Shown here: positions 33,409-44,695 of the stretch, in pieces | Position numbering within the stretch: the first letter of the stretch is position 1 | Layout: each line of letters starts with the position of its first letter | DNA from: Hymenochaete sp. R1 | Lineage: Eukaryota; Basidiomycota; Agaricomycetes; Hymenochaetales; Hymenochaetaceae | Direction of reading: 5' to 3' | Assembly (NCBI GenBank): GCA_019400425.1 | Contig: JAFREE010000005.1 | Location: 328,384 to 392,383 of the forward strand | DNA: 64,000 nt | The notes under the pieces: model-generated | Told to the model about the DNA's origin: nothing | Seen by the model: only the letters and a program-made list of their open reading frames with translations | Databases searched by the model: none | Position numbers and translations under genes: made by a program

Positions 33409-35688
33409 CTACGCACTGATCTGTAAGTCTACGCGAAGCTGCGAGGCATAGCGGTCTAGCACGACGCCATACAACATCTTCCCGTGGTCCCGGCGGTTCG
33501 AATACTGTCTCGGAGCGTCGACCTCGACGTCCACCGCCTTTCCTTTGCCCTTGTCCTTCGCGGTCAACACCGCAGCCTCGTCATCGTCGTCGTCATCATC
33601 GTCGTCGTCGTGGTGATGCGAGCGTTGAGAATGGTGCGAATGATGCGAGCGTGAGCGCGGAGCCACGATAGGTTCCGCGGGCGGCGGGGCGTCTTCTTCC
33701 ACGAGCGCGCTCCGCCCTGAGCTCGTACGCGACCCCAGACCCTGCGTCGCGCCAATCCTTGCCCGTATCATGCTACTACTGAGCCTGCCCATGCTCGGCG
33801 CAACCGGCCGATCGGGGGGCAGTGCAGGCGCAGATACGGGCACCTGCACCTCATCCGATTCCTGCTCCGGCTCGCGATCGTCGACGAGCTCCTTCCCTTT
33901 CCCGCGCCCTGACGACGACATCGAATGAAATGCGTCGGAGGGGATGGGCGGCACGCTGGGTGCACGTGGGTGGTGTCCTGCAGCAGACGCGACTCTGTGC
34001 CTTGCGTAGCCACTTGCTGAGCTGACAGGGCCGGGTGTATGCGCTCTCCTGCCACCGAGGGAGGCGTTGTTGAGGTTTCCGGAGCTTGGTGTACGTGCAT
34101 GCATGTACTGTGAAGAGTGCAGGTTGCCGTAACTCGGGGTGCGTGCCGCAGCGTACGCGGAGTGTTGAAGGTTACCGGTACTGGGAGTTCTCCCGTAGGC
34201 ATACGCCCCCGAACCCGTCGACGGCGAAGGTGTTGCAGCACTCCAGTCCCTCCAGCTTCCACCTCCCCCACTCCCGCTGACCGTCCTGCCAACACTCCCC
34301 TCGCCTTCGCCGGTCCCAGACCTGCCACGCTTGGGTATCGCGATGGGGTTGCTCGCCTTGCCCTGCGGAACGGGATTTGCCGCCGAAGTCGGGGAGGGTG
34401 TTCCCGAAGAGGAAGGGATCCATCTTGTGTAAGCAGGACTTGCCGGCCTGGCACTTCCGGGCCGGATACCCGGAGCCATTGTATGGACGGCCGGTGAGAT
34501 GGCACGTCCCAGTCCAGCGCCTCCTGTCGAAGGGTAAGCGCTTATCGGACGAGCTCCTGCTGCTGTCGATGTATGCGGAGTGCGAGGCAACGTAGGCCCA
34601 TTTCCGCCATCGAAATGGACTTTGCTCGGTCTCCGGCCAGCAGAGCTCAGAAGTCCTGGTTGATGGTGCTGTTGCTGTTGCTGCTGCTGAGCCTGACTGC
34701 GTAACTGCTGCGAAGAAGTACGCTTATAGTAGTCTAAGATCTGCTGCTGCTCAGCCCGAGTAGCTTCTGAGGTCTCTTCAGGACGCCAAGTCCATTCACC
34801 GTCACCTTCCTCCTCGCCTTCTTCGTCGTCCTCAACGAGCACACCCCTCATCCGCCCTGCTGCCCCGTCGATCCCGGAAGCAATGGGACGCGATTCCGAA
34901 TTCTTCTTCCTCTCCTCCACCGCCCTCCTAATCTCCTCATCCATCTCGTGGCGATAACGTGCGGCCCTATGCTGAAATTCCTCACGAAGTCGTGCCTCTT
35001 CTGTTATCCGCCCTTCCTTCCCACCCAAGCTTGCGTCCGAGCTGAACGAATTCGATGAGCCGGAGGACGAAGAAGACGAATCCCGTCGCCTAGCGACAGT
35101 ACCGCGGTTGAGCCCCTCATGCGCAAGCGCAGCGCGAAGCCGCTTCTGCATATCTTGCTCGGCTGCTCTGACGCGCTGGCGATATCGCTGGACCGCGTTG
35201 TGCTTGATAGGTGCCATCCAGCTCTCGTCTTCCGTGGCCGAATGCGGATTTGGTGCGGGGCTATTCCGAGATCCATACGGGAGTGGAGGGGCCGAAGATT
35301 CGGTTGGCGTCGGGAGTGCTGCGGCAGCAGCAGAGGCACTCGAGGTGGATCGATGGCGCGATTGCGAATTGTGCTGGGCCGGCGCGCCTGGCGTAGTCGC
35401 ACGCGGTATCCATTTCTGTGTTGACGTCCCGGACGAAGGGACGGTGCTGGCTGGCCTGGCCGGGTTGGTGGAAGAAGTCGATATGGATCGGCTGTGCTTG
35501 GAGGCGGATAGTGCAGAAGATATGCTGTTGGATATGCTGGAGGAGAAGGTGGTGAATGCACTGAAAGTCGGCCTACCAGAGGAATTTGACGTGGGCGTTG
35601 ATGCCGATGCTGAGCGTGCTACGAGTGAGGGGTCGACGGATCGGGGTCGGTCCTGGGGCCAGAAACGTCTGGAGGCAGTCGTTGACAT
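33409..35688 (-). CDS. 759-aa Ser/Gly-rich protein with Trp-Pro motifs, unknown
   Basis: Single-exon ORF of 759 aa. I do not recognise a family. The N-terminal 120 residues are Ser/Thr-rich. Residues 145-185 and 225-260 are charged helices (KHNAVQRYRQRVRAAEQDMQ; FQHRAARYRHEMDEEIRRAV) likely to form short coiled coils. The long middle is Ser/Gly/Pro low complexity with repeated RTPS-G-NL units. A His and poly-Asp tract follows (coded by GAT/GAC repeats at about 33578-33613), then a more conserved-looking C-terminal tail with KMLYGVVLDRYASQLRVDL. The motifs RRFWPQ, QKWIPR and TRWIPS resemble the Trp-Pro motifs in the gene at 23194-28702. An acceptor-like CCCCAG 3 nt before the ATG suggests a leader intron. 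Confidence 0.6.
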   Translation of the reverse strand: MSTTASRRFWPQDRPRSVDPSLVARSASASTPTSNSSGRPTFSAFTTFSSSISNSISSALSASKHSRSISTSSTNPARPASTVPSSGTSTQKWIPRATTPGAPAQHNSQSRHRSTSSASAAAAALPTPTESSAPPLPYGSRNSPAPNPHSATEDESWMAPIKHNAVQRYRQRVRAAEQDMQKRLRAALAHEGLNRGTVARRRDSSSSSSGSSNSFSSDASLGGKEGRITEEARLREEFQHRAARYRHEMDEEIRRAVEERKKNSESRPIASGIDGAAGRMRGVLVEDDEEGEEEGDGEWTWRPEETSEATRAEQQQILDYYKRTSSQQLRSQAQQQQQQQHHQPGLLSSAGRRPSKVHFDGGNGPTLPRTPHTSTAAGARPISAYPSTGGAGLGRAISPAVHTMAPGIRPGSARPASPAYTRWIPSSSGTPSPTSAANPVPQGKASNPIAIPKRGRSGTGEGEGSVGRTVSGSGGGGSWRDWSAATPSPSTGSGAYAYGRTPSTGNLQHSAYAAARTPSYGNLHSSQYMHARTPSSGNLNNASLGGRRAHTPGPVSSASGYARHRVASAAGHHPRAPSVPPIPSDAFHSMSSSGRGKGKELVDDREPEQESDEVQVPVSAPALPPDRPVAPSMGRLSSSMIRARIGATQGLGSRTSSGRSALVEEDAPPPAEPIVAPRSRSHHSHHSQRSHHHDDDDDDDDDDEAAVLTAKDKGKGKAVDVEVDAPRQYSNRRDHGKMLYGVVLDRYASQLRVDLQISA

Positions 35689-38600
35689 CGTCTGGGGTAA
35701 TGAGGGGAAATGGGAGGGGAAGGTTGGGGGGAATGCGAGGGTCAGGATGAGGATGAGAACGTGTGTCCAAAACTTACGTGGTGGTATTTGAAGAAGAGGG
35801 TAGACGGGTGTGGGTCTAAGTGAAGAAGGCAGCGTGCATGCGGGGTTCGCCAGGAGCTAAGCCAAACTCGGACTGAGGCTCAGGCCAGGAGAGGTTGAAG
35901 ATGGACTGTCCCGCGTCGCGTTGCGTCCGACAAGCCAGTCGATGGCTGTATGCGGCGAAGAAGAAGGGGAGGATAAAGACAGGTCGTCGACGCTGAGGAC
36001 GACGACGAGGACGATGAGGCGGAGGAAAAGGAGGGGAGGGAGTACGGGAAGTGCGGAGGGGCACGAAAAGGAAAGGGAAGGAAGCATCGTGTCTGGGGTT
36101 TTGTATCCTCTGCCTCTGCCTCGTGTTCTTCTAAAGTTCAGTCAAAGTTATTCGTGGGAATCCATTTCTATATAAGGTTCTTCTTCTTTTCTTTCTCTTT
36201 CAATGCTCACCACTCACCCATCCACTGATTCACGTCGACTAGCGTACACGGCCAGCTGATCAGCCTTGAGTTGCAGTGATGGGCATAGTCAAAAGGTTTT
36301 TCTGCCGCAAGTAACCCCTGGAAGTGGCGACTCGAGACTACAACGAGGACGATCTCCAACGGCATCAAATTCTGCTCTTTGCCCATCACACTTTCCTTTT
36401 CGAGCTTATCCCTCATTCAGATTCAGACACCGTCCAGCCTCAGCTCAGTTTCAGTTCGTCCTTTCCTGCATCTCAGAACTCTCTCGTCCATATCCCATTT
36501 ATAGCACTACAGGCCTTTTTTCCAATTTCAGAATATTAAATATATACCATATCGGTTTGATGCTGACTAATACACTTGCCTTTGGATACACTGTTATCAC
36601 CCCCCACAGCGTAACCTTCAAAGTTTTCAATCCCAATCCGTTATCCAATCCCAGATCCATCCAGCCCCTCTTCCTCCTGCCTCGAGGTCTCCCTCACCCG
36701 GTCACGCGCCACCCACCCCCCTCCCAATATATCCCATATCATATCCCGCTTTCCCCGCTTCTCACCCACACCTACACCTGCAAACTTGAACGTTAAAGCC
36801 TCGCCCCCCTACTTATCTCGCGCAAGCTCGCCACCCCGTCAACCCGTCTGTATTCCGAAGCTCGACCGTGTCAATCTGGTCCACGACCCCAGCGCTCAGA
36901 GGTGGAATATAAAAAAAGTGGATCGGGTGCCAGTGGGTCATTGACTCCTGGTATCAACTCCCCGCAGACCCCACATCTGGCGCCCATGTTGTATTGAATG
37001 CGCCATCCCGGACGGAGAAGCTTTTTTTCTCCTGCGCGATACTCAAATCCAAATCCAGATTTAGGTCCACGCGGACCCAAGAGACTTGGAGAGGAGAGAC
37101 TCGGAGGCTGGTGCGTGAGACTGGCTGCTAGTAGTACTTCTCGCTTAGGAAGGACCGTTATCTATCCACCTTCAGGCTCTTCTCAAGCGAGAAAAACGGT
37201 TCAAATCCCACACGTAGAAGAACATTGACATTCACTTGTTCATCTGAATCATACTCTAGGGCTATCTATCTACTGATGCTACTCATGACGACATACACTA
37301 ACGCTAACACAAGCGAGAACCCTGGCATATGATATCGCGTTTTCTTTCCTTCTTCTCTTCACACCCGGCCCACGCTCTGCTTTTCGACCATTCTCTAGAT
37401 CTTTCTTTCCACTGGCAACAATCTACACATGATGCGAATCGGAATCGGAGTCCGAACACGGGTCGCTTTGCCAGTGTACTAGTGTACTACGTCAGATTCG
37501 GTTTTTTTTTGGCATTCGGCGTCGCACCATCAATGTGCTATTAATCCAACTTTGGACTATGCTTACGCGAAAAAGTTCGAGCTCGCGTCTTACATCGGTA
37601 CGAGTTCCTTCTCTCTACCAGTACCAGTTGCGAGCCCACATCTTTGATACGACAGCTGCAGACCGAACCATATTGGATAGAGACGTGTGATGCGTCCCGT
37701 CATGGGACAATCCCGTTTTGAAAGAGACGAACAAAGACTAGCTTGGGTTCGTACGTTATCTTGCTTTCGTTTTTGTAGATTGTGCGCCAGTGGAACGGAT
37801 CAGGTCAGTCAGCGCTTTGAGTACCCTCTAAACGGACGCGTTTCCTAACAAAGTGTGTACGTCCCCCTCCTCCACCTCTTTCGTTCCCACGAGCTCAACA
37901 GGCTATTAGGAAATCGTTAAAGCTTGAATGACATTCAAGTTGACGCCATCCAGAAGAACGGGACCAGACGGGACGGCCCGGGGACACACGCCAAACCTGG
38001 ACGAAGCCTAATCCGCACACCTGAACTCCGAGACAGAGGGAGAGTGAGCCACAACTCGCTCTGATCTAATCTAGATCTACGCCGCTGCCACTGCTTCCAA
38101 TCCAATCCAATCCAATCCAATCCAGTTTCTTTTTTACTCTCTTTTTACCCGCCCAGCTCCTATCTTTGTTCCAACTTGAAGCATCGGAATCCAGACGTGT
38201 TCCCTTCAAGTCCGGGATGCTCGCCGACCACGACTTTAACGACGCTTTACATCCGAGTTCGCGCGGTCTGGTTGGAAATGGTCTTGGTTGCCGGTATTGA
38301 TAGGGAGGAGGTTTTTCTCCAAATATCTTCGACGACGAGGTCCTTAGTAATTCTTTGGACTCCTTGACGGGTGAGTACATTTCATACTGGTTTCACGTGT
38401 CACCCATGACCTAGCTGTTTCTTACTTACCAAATTCCAGTTTCTCTTACTTATACTTCGGTTACGATTCTTGGTTTAACGCCCGTTCCCTTTTTTCTCTC
38501 TCGCCCCCCTCGGATCATTGGACGAATCCCTTGCTCGGGCACGTTTTTGATGCAAAGATCGAGGGATCAGGTATCAAGTATCAATGATCAAGATAGGCGG

Positions 38601-41599
38601 GAGGAGGAACTACGGATACAGGTGATGTCCACGAAAAAAAAACAGTATCCCATTTTCGTCCGGGGGGTGTTTTAGAAAAAAGAAAAAAGCGGAATGGAAT
38701 GGTTTATCTACTTCCAAGAAATCATTGGAACCAAAAAGTCTATCGCGCATCGGACTAAATTGATTCGAATCGAATCGGTACTGGCTGCTCGGGCGCCAGA
38801 CGGCTCCATCTATGCGTATGCAGGTACTGCTTGCGTGTTTTCGACGATCTCCGCGTTGGTGCGTTAATTGCTGCTGATTACACATGAATGGCTCCCATTG
38901 ACTCGGAGGTGGTGCGGTGTGCGGTGTTTAGCTCAGGACACGGTTTTGGCGCGCCTTTCTTCGAGTCTCGATGACGATCTGATTAGGGAACTCGGACGAA
39001 ATTGGATTGCATTGGATTGGGTACTAGATATCCTGAATGGATTGGGATACTGTCGTGCCAGCAGCCAGTGGTCGTGTGCACTGTGCACCGTCACGCTGAC
39101 GGCGTTTACTGCAAAAGGCGCATTGCCAAGTTCAACCTTCGCACACCCCTACCTTCTCAAGTTATCCAGTAATTCCCATACCGATCTCGTCGAGAGTCTA
39201 AGTAAAGCACAGAAAGGAGAGAGGCGCGGGGATCGGAAGGTGCATTGGGCTAGGTGCGTTTCTCCGTTACCTCCTCCGAATCTGCGACGAGTCTTCGTCT
39301 TCCTCATACATACTCAGGCTCATGGCCCAGGCTAATATCCGAATCGGCCCCATTCGAGCTTCTCAGTGCTTACTATTGAGTGCATGGAGCGAGGCGCGTG
39401 TGTGTGTCCTGCTTCCAATCCTCGGTGACTTTGGTCGAGGGTTCAAGTTAGGAGCAGTATTAAAAGCCCTTACGAAAGTCCGAGATTCAGAAGAGAGCGA
39501 GGACGGAAGCAAACTTAGTTGCTTTGCAAAGTTGGTGGTAAGTGTGTATTATCATGATCGTACCATGCAGCGGGCTCAGACTCGGAGGGTGTCGCGGCAC
39601 TGTCGCCGTCAGTCAGTTTGAACTTGATCGTAAAAAGCAAACAGTAAGCCTTTCTCCAACTCGGGTTTACTTTTGTCTTTTACCAGCGGGCTGTTCCGAG
39701 GCTCGTTGTTGTTGCTGTAGCGCAGCCTGAGCTTTCTTCCCCTGATAGCGATCGATGACGGAATCCCAGATTGTCCTTGAGCTAGGCCAGGTATGAGATC
39801 GAAATGGAGTCAACCATGCGGTTTGAATTGCTAGAGCTCGAAAGGTCAGCCCAGGTGATGGGCGGGACAGACGTTTTCGTTCTCCGTTCTATTTCTATGC
39901 GACTAGTATGCTTGGGATTGACGGCCAACTTCAAGCTCCTCTGCACTTCTTTAAGGAAGTGTCTTCGGCTTGCTTCCGAGTCCAGCTTCCTTCACTTTTC
40001 CAACGGGGACTCGGGATTTAAGATTGGAAGGAATCGGGATCGAAACTATTGAAAAAAGGGAAACAGTCAACTGAATACTGATTCAGATGCAAATTTAGAT
40101 CTCCCGCCAACAAGTTCGGCATCAATTACTGCGATTCCTTTCGATACATGCTCTTGCGACGTGGATACATGCAGGTCAATGGTGGGAATAGCTGAATCTG
40201 AATCGTATGATCAAGGCTCACCTGCCAGTGCCAATGCCCTGATATTTTAACTTCAGCGCGGCAAGTCTTCGAATGGTACTTTATAATTGAATCAGTGTCT
40301 GACGCTCAGGCTTCCCGCATAGATCATCCCGTCCCAGTCGAGTATGTCCTGGATTCAGGGATTCTTGGATTCTTGCTGGATTTCGTCTTCTTTCATAATA
40401 ACGCTCCTCCTTTCCGGCCCGGCCCGACCCCTTTTCGAGCTCTTTGCCAATCACAGCGTCACTACTTCAAGTTCGAAGATCCATCGGCTCTTAACAGAGA
40501 AGCGAGCCATTTACTTGAAGATATGTCTGACATCATGTCGCCGTCTTTAAGTCTTACCACTGTCAGTCACCGGCGGCCTCTGTCCAAATCGTGTTTTGTG
40601 CACGCTTCCCGCAATCCTAAGAACATGCGTCACTCAGAATACAGGCTCTAGTCACTAGTGCGCATCACGATGTCTATCGGTGACCCAGCTGCTGGATTCA
40701 AAGTTCGACGTCAGCCATCAACGTCATGACAAGCGTGTCTTAGCATCACAGGGTTCAGGATTGAATATAGATGACGAGTTGATCGTCTCGGAGGTAGAAA
40801 ACGATATCACGATCATGATGCGGGTACCCGACTGGTACTTGTGGCAGGAAAGCTCGTGTATCGAGTTGTCCATCGACGTTCGTGGCGTCGCATCAGGCCC
40901 TGTTCGAGCTGAAGCTCTCAAACAGACTGAGGACGATTGCATCACCGACACATACTTAACAATCAAGCACGAGCCAGACTTGCCTTTCTGAGACCTGTCC
41001 AGCAGAAAATCAATCTCTAGGATGCAAACTAAGCAACGCGGAACTTCCCCTCTTTTCCTTTCATATACGACGTAGCATATGATTTTCCCGAGAAGAGTTT
41101 CTTCTTGCTCGTATCCCCTCAACCCGTAACCCGTAAACCCCGTTCAGTGCGCCGACGATTTCCCGTAGCGCTCAATCAACTTGGCATTCGATACACTGAA
41201 TACGGCCGTCGCATGTTGGCCGCGCGCCCGGCTTCTTGTAAGCCTGAGTATAATTCGAAGAACGCTCAAGGGAAGTACCCAAGATGATGGAAGCGTCGCC
41301 GAGGCACGTCATCGAATCATGGAGGCGTCCAGGCTTGATTCTCTTAGAAGCATTTTTGGCCTTCTGTTCACGTTAGTAGAGAGCGGTCAACAACGAGGAC
41401 GTGGTGAGCGTGAACACTGGGCCGGGGAAAGTCCGATTTAGCTGGGATTTTGTGAAAGTGTATATGAATGAATAGGGGGGCGCGATGGTAGGAGGAAGAA
41501 AAGTACGCGTTCGCAAGCAGCAGAAGGTTAGGGTAAATCTCGGTGAGACTGAGAAGCAAACGTAGTGTAAATAGTGCAACTACTTCCTTCTGAGAATAA
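35689..41599. other. 5.9 kb gene-poor tract
   Basis: No gene is supported. The first 500 nt are the probable promoter and CT-rich leader of the minus-strand gene ending at 33409. The remainder carries scattered TGCCAGTG and TCCGAGTC/GACTCGGA words and a (TCCAA) microsatellite. ORFs at 40295-40651 and 40680-40991 begin with GTG and show no known motif, so they are not called. Confidence 0.4.
38096..38124. repeat. (TCCAA)n microsatellite
   Basis: Five to six tandem pentamers, directly visible. Confidence 0.8.
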
Positions 41600-41683
41600 G
41601 TTTCAGTGGTCTAGCGGTTATGATTTCTGTCTAACATTGTTGATGTTCACAGAAGGTTCCAGGTTCGATTCCTGGCTGAAACA
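41600..41683 (+). tRNA. tRNA-Val(AAC) with 11-nt intron
   Basis: Acceptor stem GTTTCAG/CTGAAAC, anticodon stem TCTGT/ACAGA, loop CTAACA with anticodon AAC. The intron TTGTTGATGTT (11 nt) sits at the canonical site after position 37, and the T arm is AGGTTCGATTCCT. The exons match the gene at 18885-18968; the intron differs. Confidence 0.9.
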
Positions 41684-42292
41684 TTGGCTAAAGTGCCCTG
41701 GCTTGTTTCTTTTTTGTTTGTTTTGTGGTGCTTTTTCTTCAGTGACATATCTCAGCTAATATTATTAGAAGCCTTTTTCCATCTGCTATAAATAAGTGGA
41801 GATAACTGTTATTATGTGTGACTTTCGCTGCGATGACGAATATGATTAGTACTATGTGCCTTCATCAGAAAGAGTTCAATGTAGCCGATATACACGCAGT
41901 GGTGCATGGACTAAGTTGAGTACCACCAAGGATTCATATCTTTGAAACGGTAATGTATGTAGAAGTACCGGTGTTCTGTATTTACTTAGCACGTTAATTT
42001 GGCGTGATGAGGGAAAGAAAGATTCGAGCTCATCCCCAAGGTTCTCAACCGACTTGGGCGTGCGCACTCTTTCCAAAATATACGCTCAACTCAAGTGAAT
42101 AGTTTGAAACTCGAAGACAAGCAGCTCTGGTCATTGAACTTGACGGTACAATGAGGAAGGCTTATTGATTTATCGAATGGTTATCACACTCGCACGCCAC
42201 ACCATACGCCACAGGAAGCAGGAAGACGAATCCTTCAAATAACAGAAATCGAATGTACATGACTCTACGTGAACAAAATTTCAGGAAATCTA
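41684..42292. other. Intergenic
   Basis: A T-rich run at about 41705-41740 directly follows the tRNA and can serve as the polymerase III terminator. The remainder must include the Pmp3 3' UTR; nothing else was seen. Confidence 0.5.
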
Positions 42293-43034
42293 TCAAAACG
42301 AGGGGGTATACGAAAGCACTGTGACACTGTCATACCCAATCCTTTCAATCCGTTCGTTGGGATCAGTTGAGCGCCCATACACTGTCGATTTGGATAGAAC
42401 GGATGGTGGTGCACTAGTATCTGCACAGGCCAGGCTACTCTCAGCATTCTCAGCGACGACGACCGTGACGTGCGACACGCTTCTTTGTCCGGAGTCGTAG
42501 ATTGGACTGCTGATATGTACCCGTAATGACATATCTGAGTTCAGATAAGTCGATAAGTGTTTGGTGGAACACATGGAGAGACTAAAGTGCGAAAACACGT
42601 ACAATGCGAGTGCAATACCTGGCAAGACGCCCAGTATGGTCAATAGGATGGATAGAACAAACACTGTTTTTCGAGTAAAAATACATTAGAATTAGTAGCG
42701 CGAAGGAAAAGAGGTCACCAAGCGCAATCGGATATGGTGTACGTACCGCAAACTGCTTCTCCGTCTCCGAGACCAAGATCTAGAGGACGTGGGTAATTAG
42801 TGCTGGATCCAATGAGACAACGTAGGATGTGATCATGGGGTCAGACTTACGCAAGAGGACGGCAATGGGGGGTATAAATCTGGAATGATTCGTAATTTGA
42901 GGTTCGGACGGGTTTGTGGGATACGTGCGTCAGCCATCTTTCTTCATAAGAGTGGTCGAGTGGGATACTTACATGGCGAAGAGGACTTTTATGAAAAATG
43001 CAAAACCACCTCCTTTCTTTTGACGGATCGCCAT
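42293..43034 (-). CDS. Pmp3/UPF0057 family small membrane protein with C-terminal extension
   Basis: Four exons: 43034-42973, 42879-42851, 42779-42747 and 42663-42293. They join exactly to 165 codons. The first 70 residues carry the Pmp3 pattern: a hydrophobic segment ending FIPPIAVLL, the loop LGLGDGEAVC, then the second span VFVLSILLTILGVLPGIALA and LYV. Pmp3 proteins are 50-60 aa plasma-membrane proteolipids that affect membrane potential and salt tolerance (yeast PMP3, plant RCI2; family knowledge). Here about 95 extra residues without clear motif follow. A weak alternative intron (GTGTTT to ACTCAG, just after ALY) would change the frame of the tail, so only the Pmp3 core is certain. Confidence 0.7.
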
Positions 43035-44323
43035 GTTAGTCGCTGGAAATGGTCTGCGTCTCTGAAAGTGCAGTTGTAGCTCAGGTTCTGTCCCAAAGGA
43101 AGGGTCTACTAGTAGTGGTGGAAGAAAGCAAAGGAGTGCTGGAATGCGAGAATACAGCTGGCACAGGCATATTGGGGAATATACTAGTAGTCTGCCTTGC
43201 GCGCACTTTGCTTGTCGTTACTTGAAGGAGATATGAGAATTTCGCATACAGAATTTGAAGCAAAGATGCCTGATAACAGATTATGAGACGTGTTGCAAAA
43301 TTGACTTTGGGCATGTCTCACATGCAAGCAGTACTCCTTTGGTGGCGACAGACCGAAAATTTGTTTCACATACCCTTCTTTACGCCGATATCGTTGGTTG
43401 CTGGGAACTCTTCTGCTGAGCGAACACGTTACACAAGATGAAAAGCAAATAATTGCCACATGTTATAGCGATAGGTTGGAAGTATACTATACCTGAGCCC
43501 ATGATAGAGAAGAGGAAGAAGACCGCCTCGTCAGCGGAAGATGCCAGTGTTTGCAGCGTCAACAAATAAAGTCAAATAATAAATATACGCGTCGCGACGT
43601 CGCGGGTGGCCTCTTGCAATCCTACCATCATGGCTCGTCAGTACGCTTACGCGCGTGTCCTTCCAAGCAAAAACTTTGGGCCAGCAAAGTTTTAAAATCA
43701 TATCTAGACAAAAGAAATGACTGCTTGGAGAGGACGCTGAGTCAATGAGCGGCTCAGCGCATGGCTCGCCGAGGATCGCCTATCGGCAAGCATAGTCCCC
43801 AGGTCTATTCTTTGTGACTCGCGACATGCTTTATTCAGGACCACCCGGCCTCCGTATTTCTCTCATTGGCCTAGGCCTCATGGCTTCATTGTCAACGAAT
43901 TCAAAGGGGACATTTTGTGAGTGTCGTACGCGGACTCTTTTGTTCCTTCGTCTCTTTGACTGGGCTATAAAAGAGTGGACTGCATGGATACCGCGACGAC
44001 GGCCCTGGCGAATGGACACTTAGCATTGAGCATCGCACTTTGACTTGAACTTCGACTTCGACTCTATCGTCACTTACTCTTAGACAAACATCCTTTTGTC
44101 GGTGCACTATTTGAAGCGTCGCGAGAGTTGCAAATTGATAGATACGACCCATCGTTTCGAAAGCACTCAACCGAACGTGAGGAAGAGAAGCTCCCTAGGT
44201 GAGAACCATCCGACCGTAGACCCGTTCTCACTTTACTCAATCCAATTTTCTCAGCATCTAGTGTTGTGTATACTATTTGCTAGTATTCATATAATCTTTC
44301 CAACGCAGCTGGTCTCTTTCACG
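43035..44323. other. Intergenic, divergent promoters and a leader intron
   Basis: Holds the Pmp3 promoter and that of the gene at 44324. A TATAAAA box is at 43976-43982. A leader intron with donor GTGAGA at 44199 and acceptor CGCAG ending at 44308 (110 nt) precedes the ATG by 15 nt. A weak minus-strand coding possibility at about 43560-43200 (several candidate exons, no known motif) was not called. Confidence 0.45.
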
Positions 44324-44695
44324 ATGTCCATGTCAAGCCCGCGGACCCCAACATCACCGACCTTCCCTCCTTCTTCCCCTCGCACGCCTACCAAACCCCA
44401 TAACTCTTACCAGCCGAGCCCAAACTCACCTTCGTTGCTCCCGCCATATCTTCCAGACGGTCAGACCCACGGACGTCGCGGCTCGCTCGGGGACCTTTAC
44501 CACTTTTGCTCAGACATGGTGTCGATGGGTGCCAACGCGTTTACGTATTCCATTGGCCCAGGGAGCCCAGGAGGTTCAGGAAGTCCGTCGAGCCCCTCAA
44601 GACCTTCGAGGCCATCGAGTCCTGGGGCGTCGCCTTTGAGTAGCCCTGCTGGAAGTCCGTTGAGAGGTAGAGCAGGGACGATGTCACGACGGTGA
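44324..44695 (+). CDS. Small Pro/Ser-rich protein, unknown
   Basis: Single coding exon, 123 aa. Residues 1-45 and 80-123 are Ser/Pro repeats of the SPRTP and GSPSSPS types, probable targets of proline-directed kinases. Between them lies a more ordered-looking segment, RRGSLGDLYHFCSDMVSMGA, with a basic-Arg-Gly-Ser phosphosite-like start. There is no signal peptide or membrane span. I do not recognise it. The start is supported by the leader intron acceptor 15 nt upstream and by composition beginning at this Met. Confidence 0.5.
   Translation: MSMSSPRTPTSPTFPPSSPRTPTKPHNSYQPSPNSPSLLPPYLPDGQTHGRRGSLGDLYHFCSDMVSMGANAFTYSIGPGSPGGSGSPSSPSRPSRPSSPGASPLSSPAGSPLRGRAGTMSRR

Noticed and set aside
37140..37225. 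tRNA-like T-loop GGTTCAAATCCCAC
   Set aside because: No matching acceptor or anticodon stem could be built around it.
40295..40991. Two ORFs of about 100-118 codons
   Set aside because: They lack an ATG at the start and show no motif; chance ORFs are expected in a tract this long.
43200..43565. Possible small minus-strand gene next to Pmp3
   Set aside because: Several exon joins are possible, none preferred by motif or length; evidence too weak to call.
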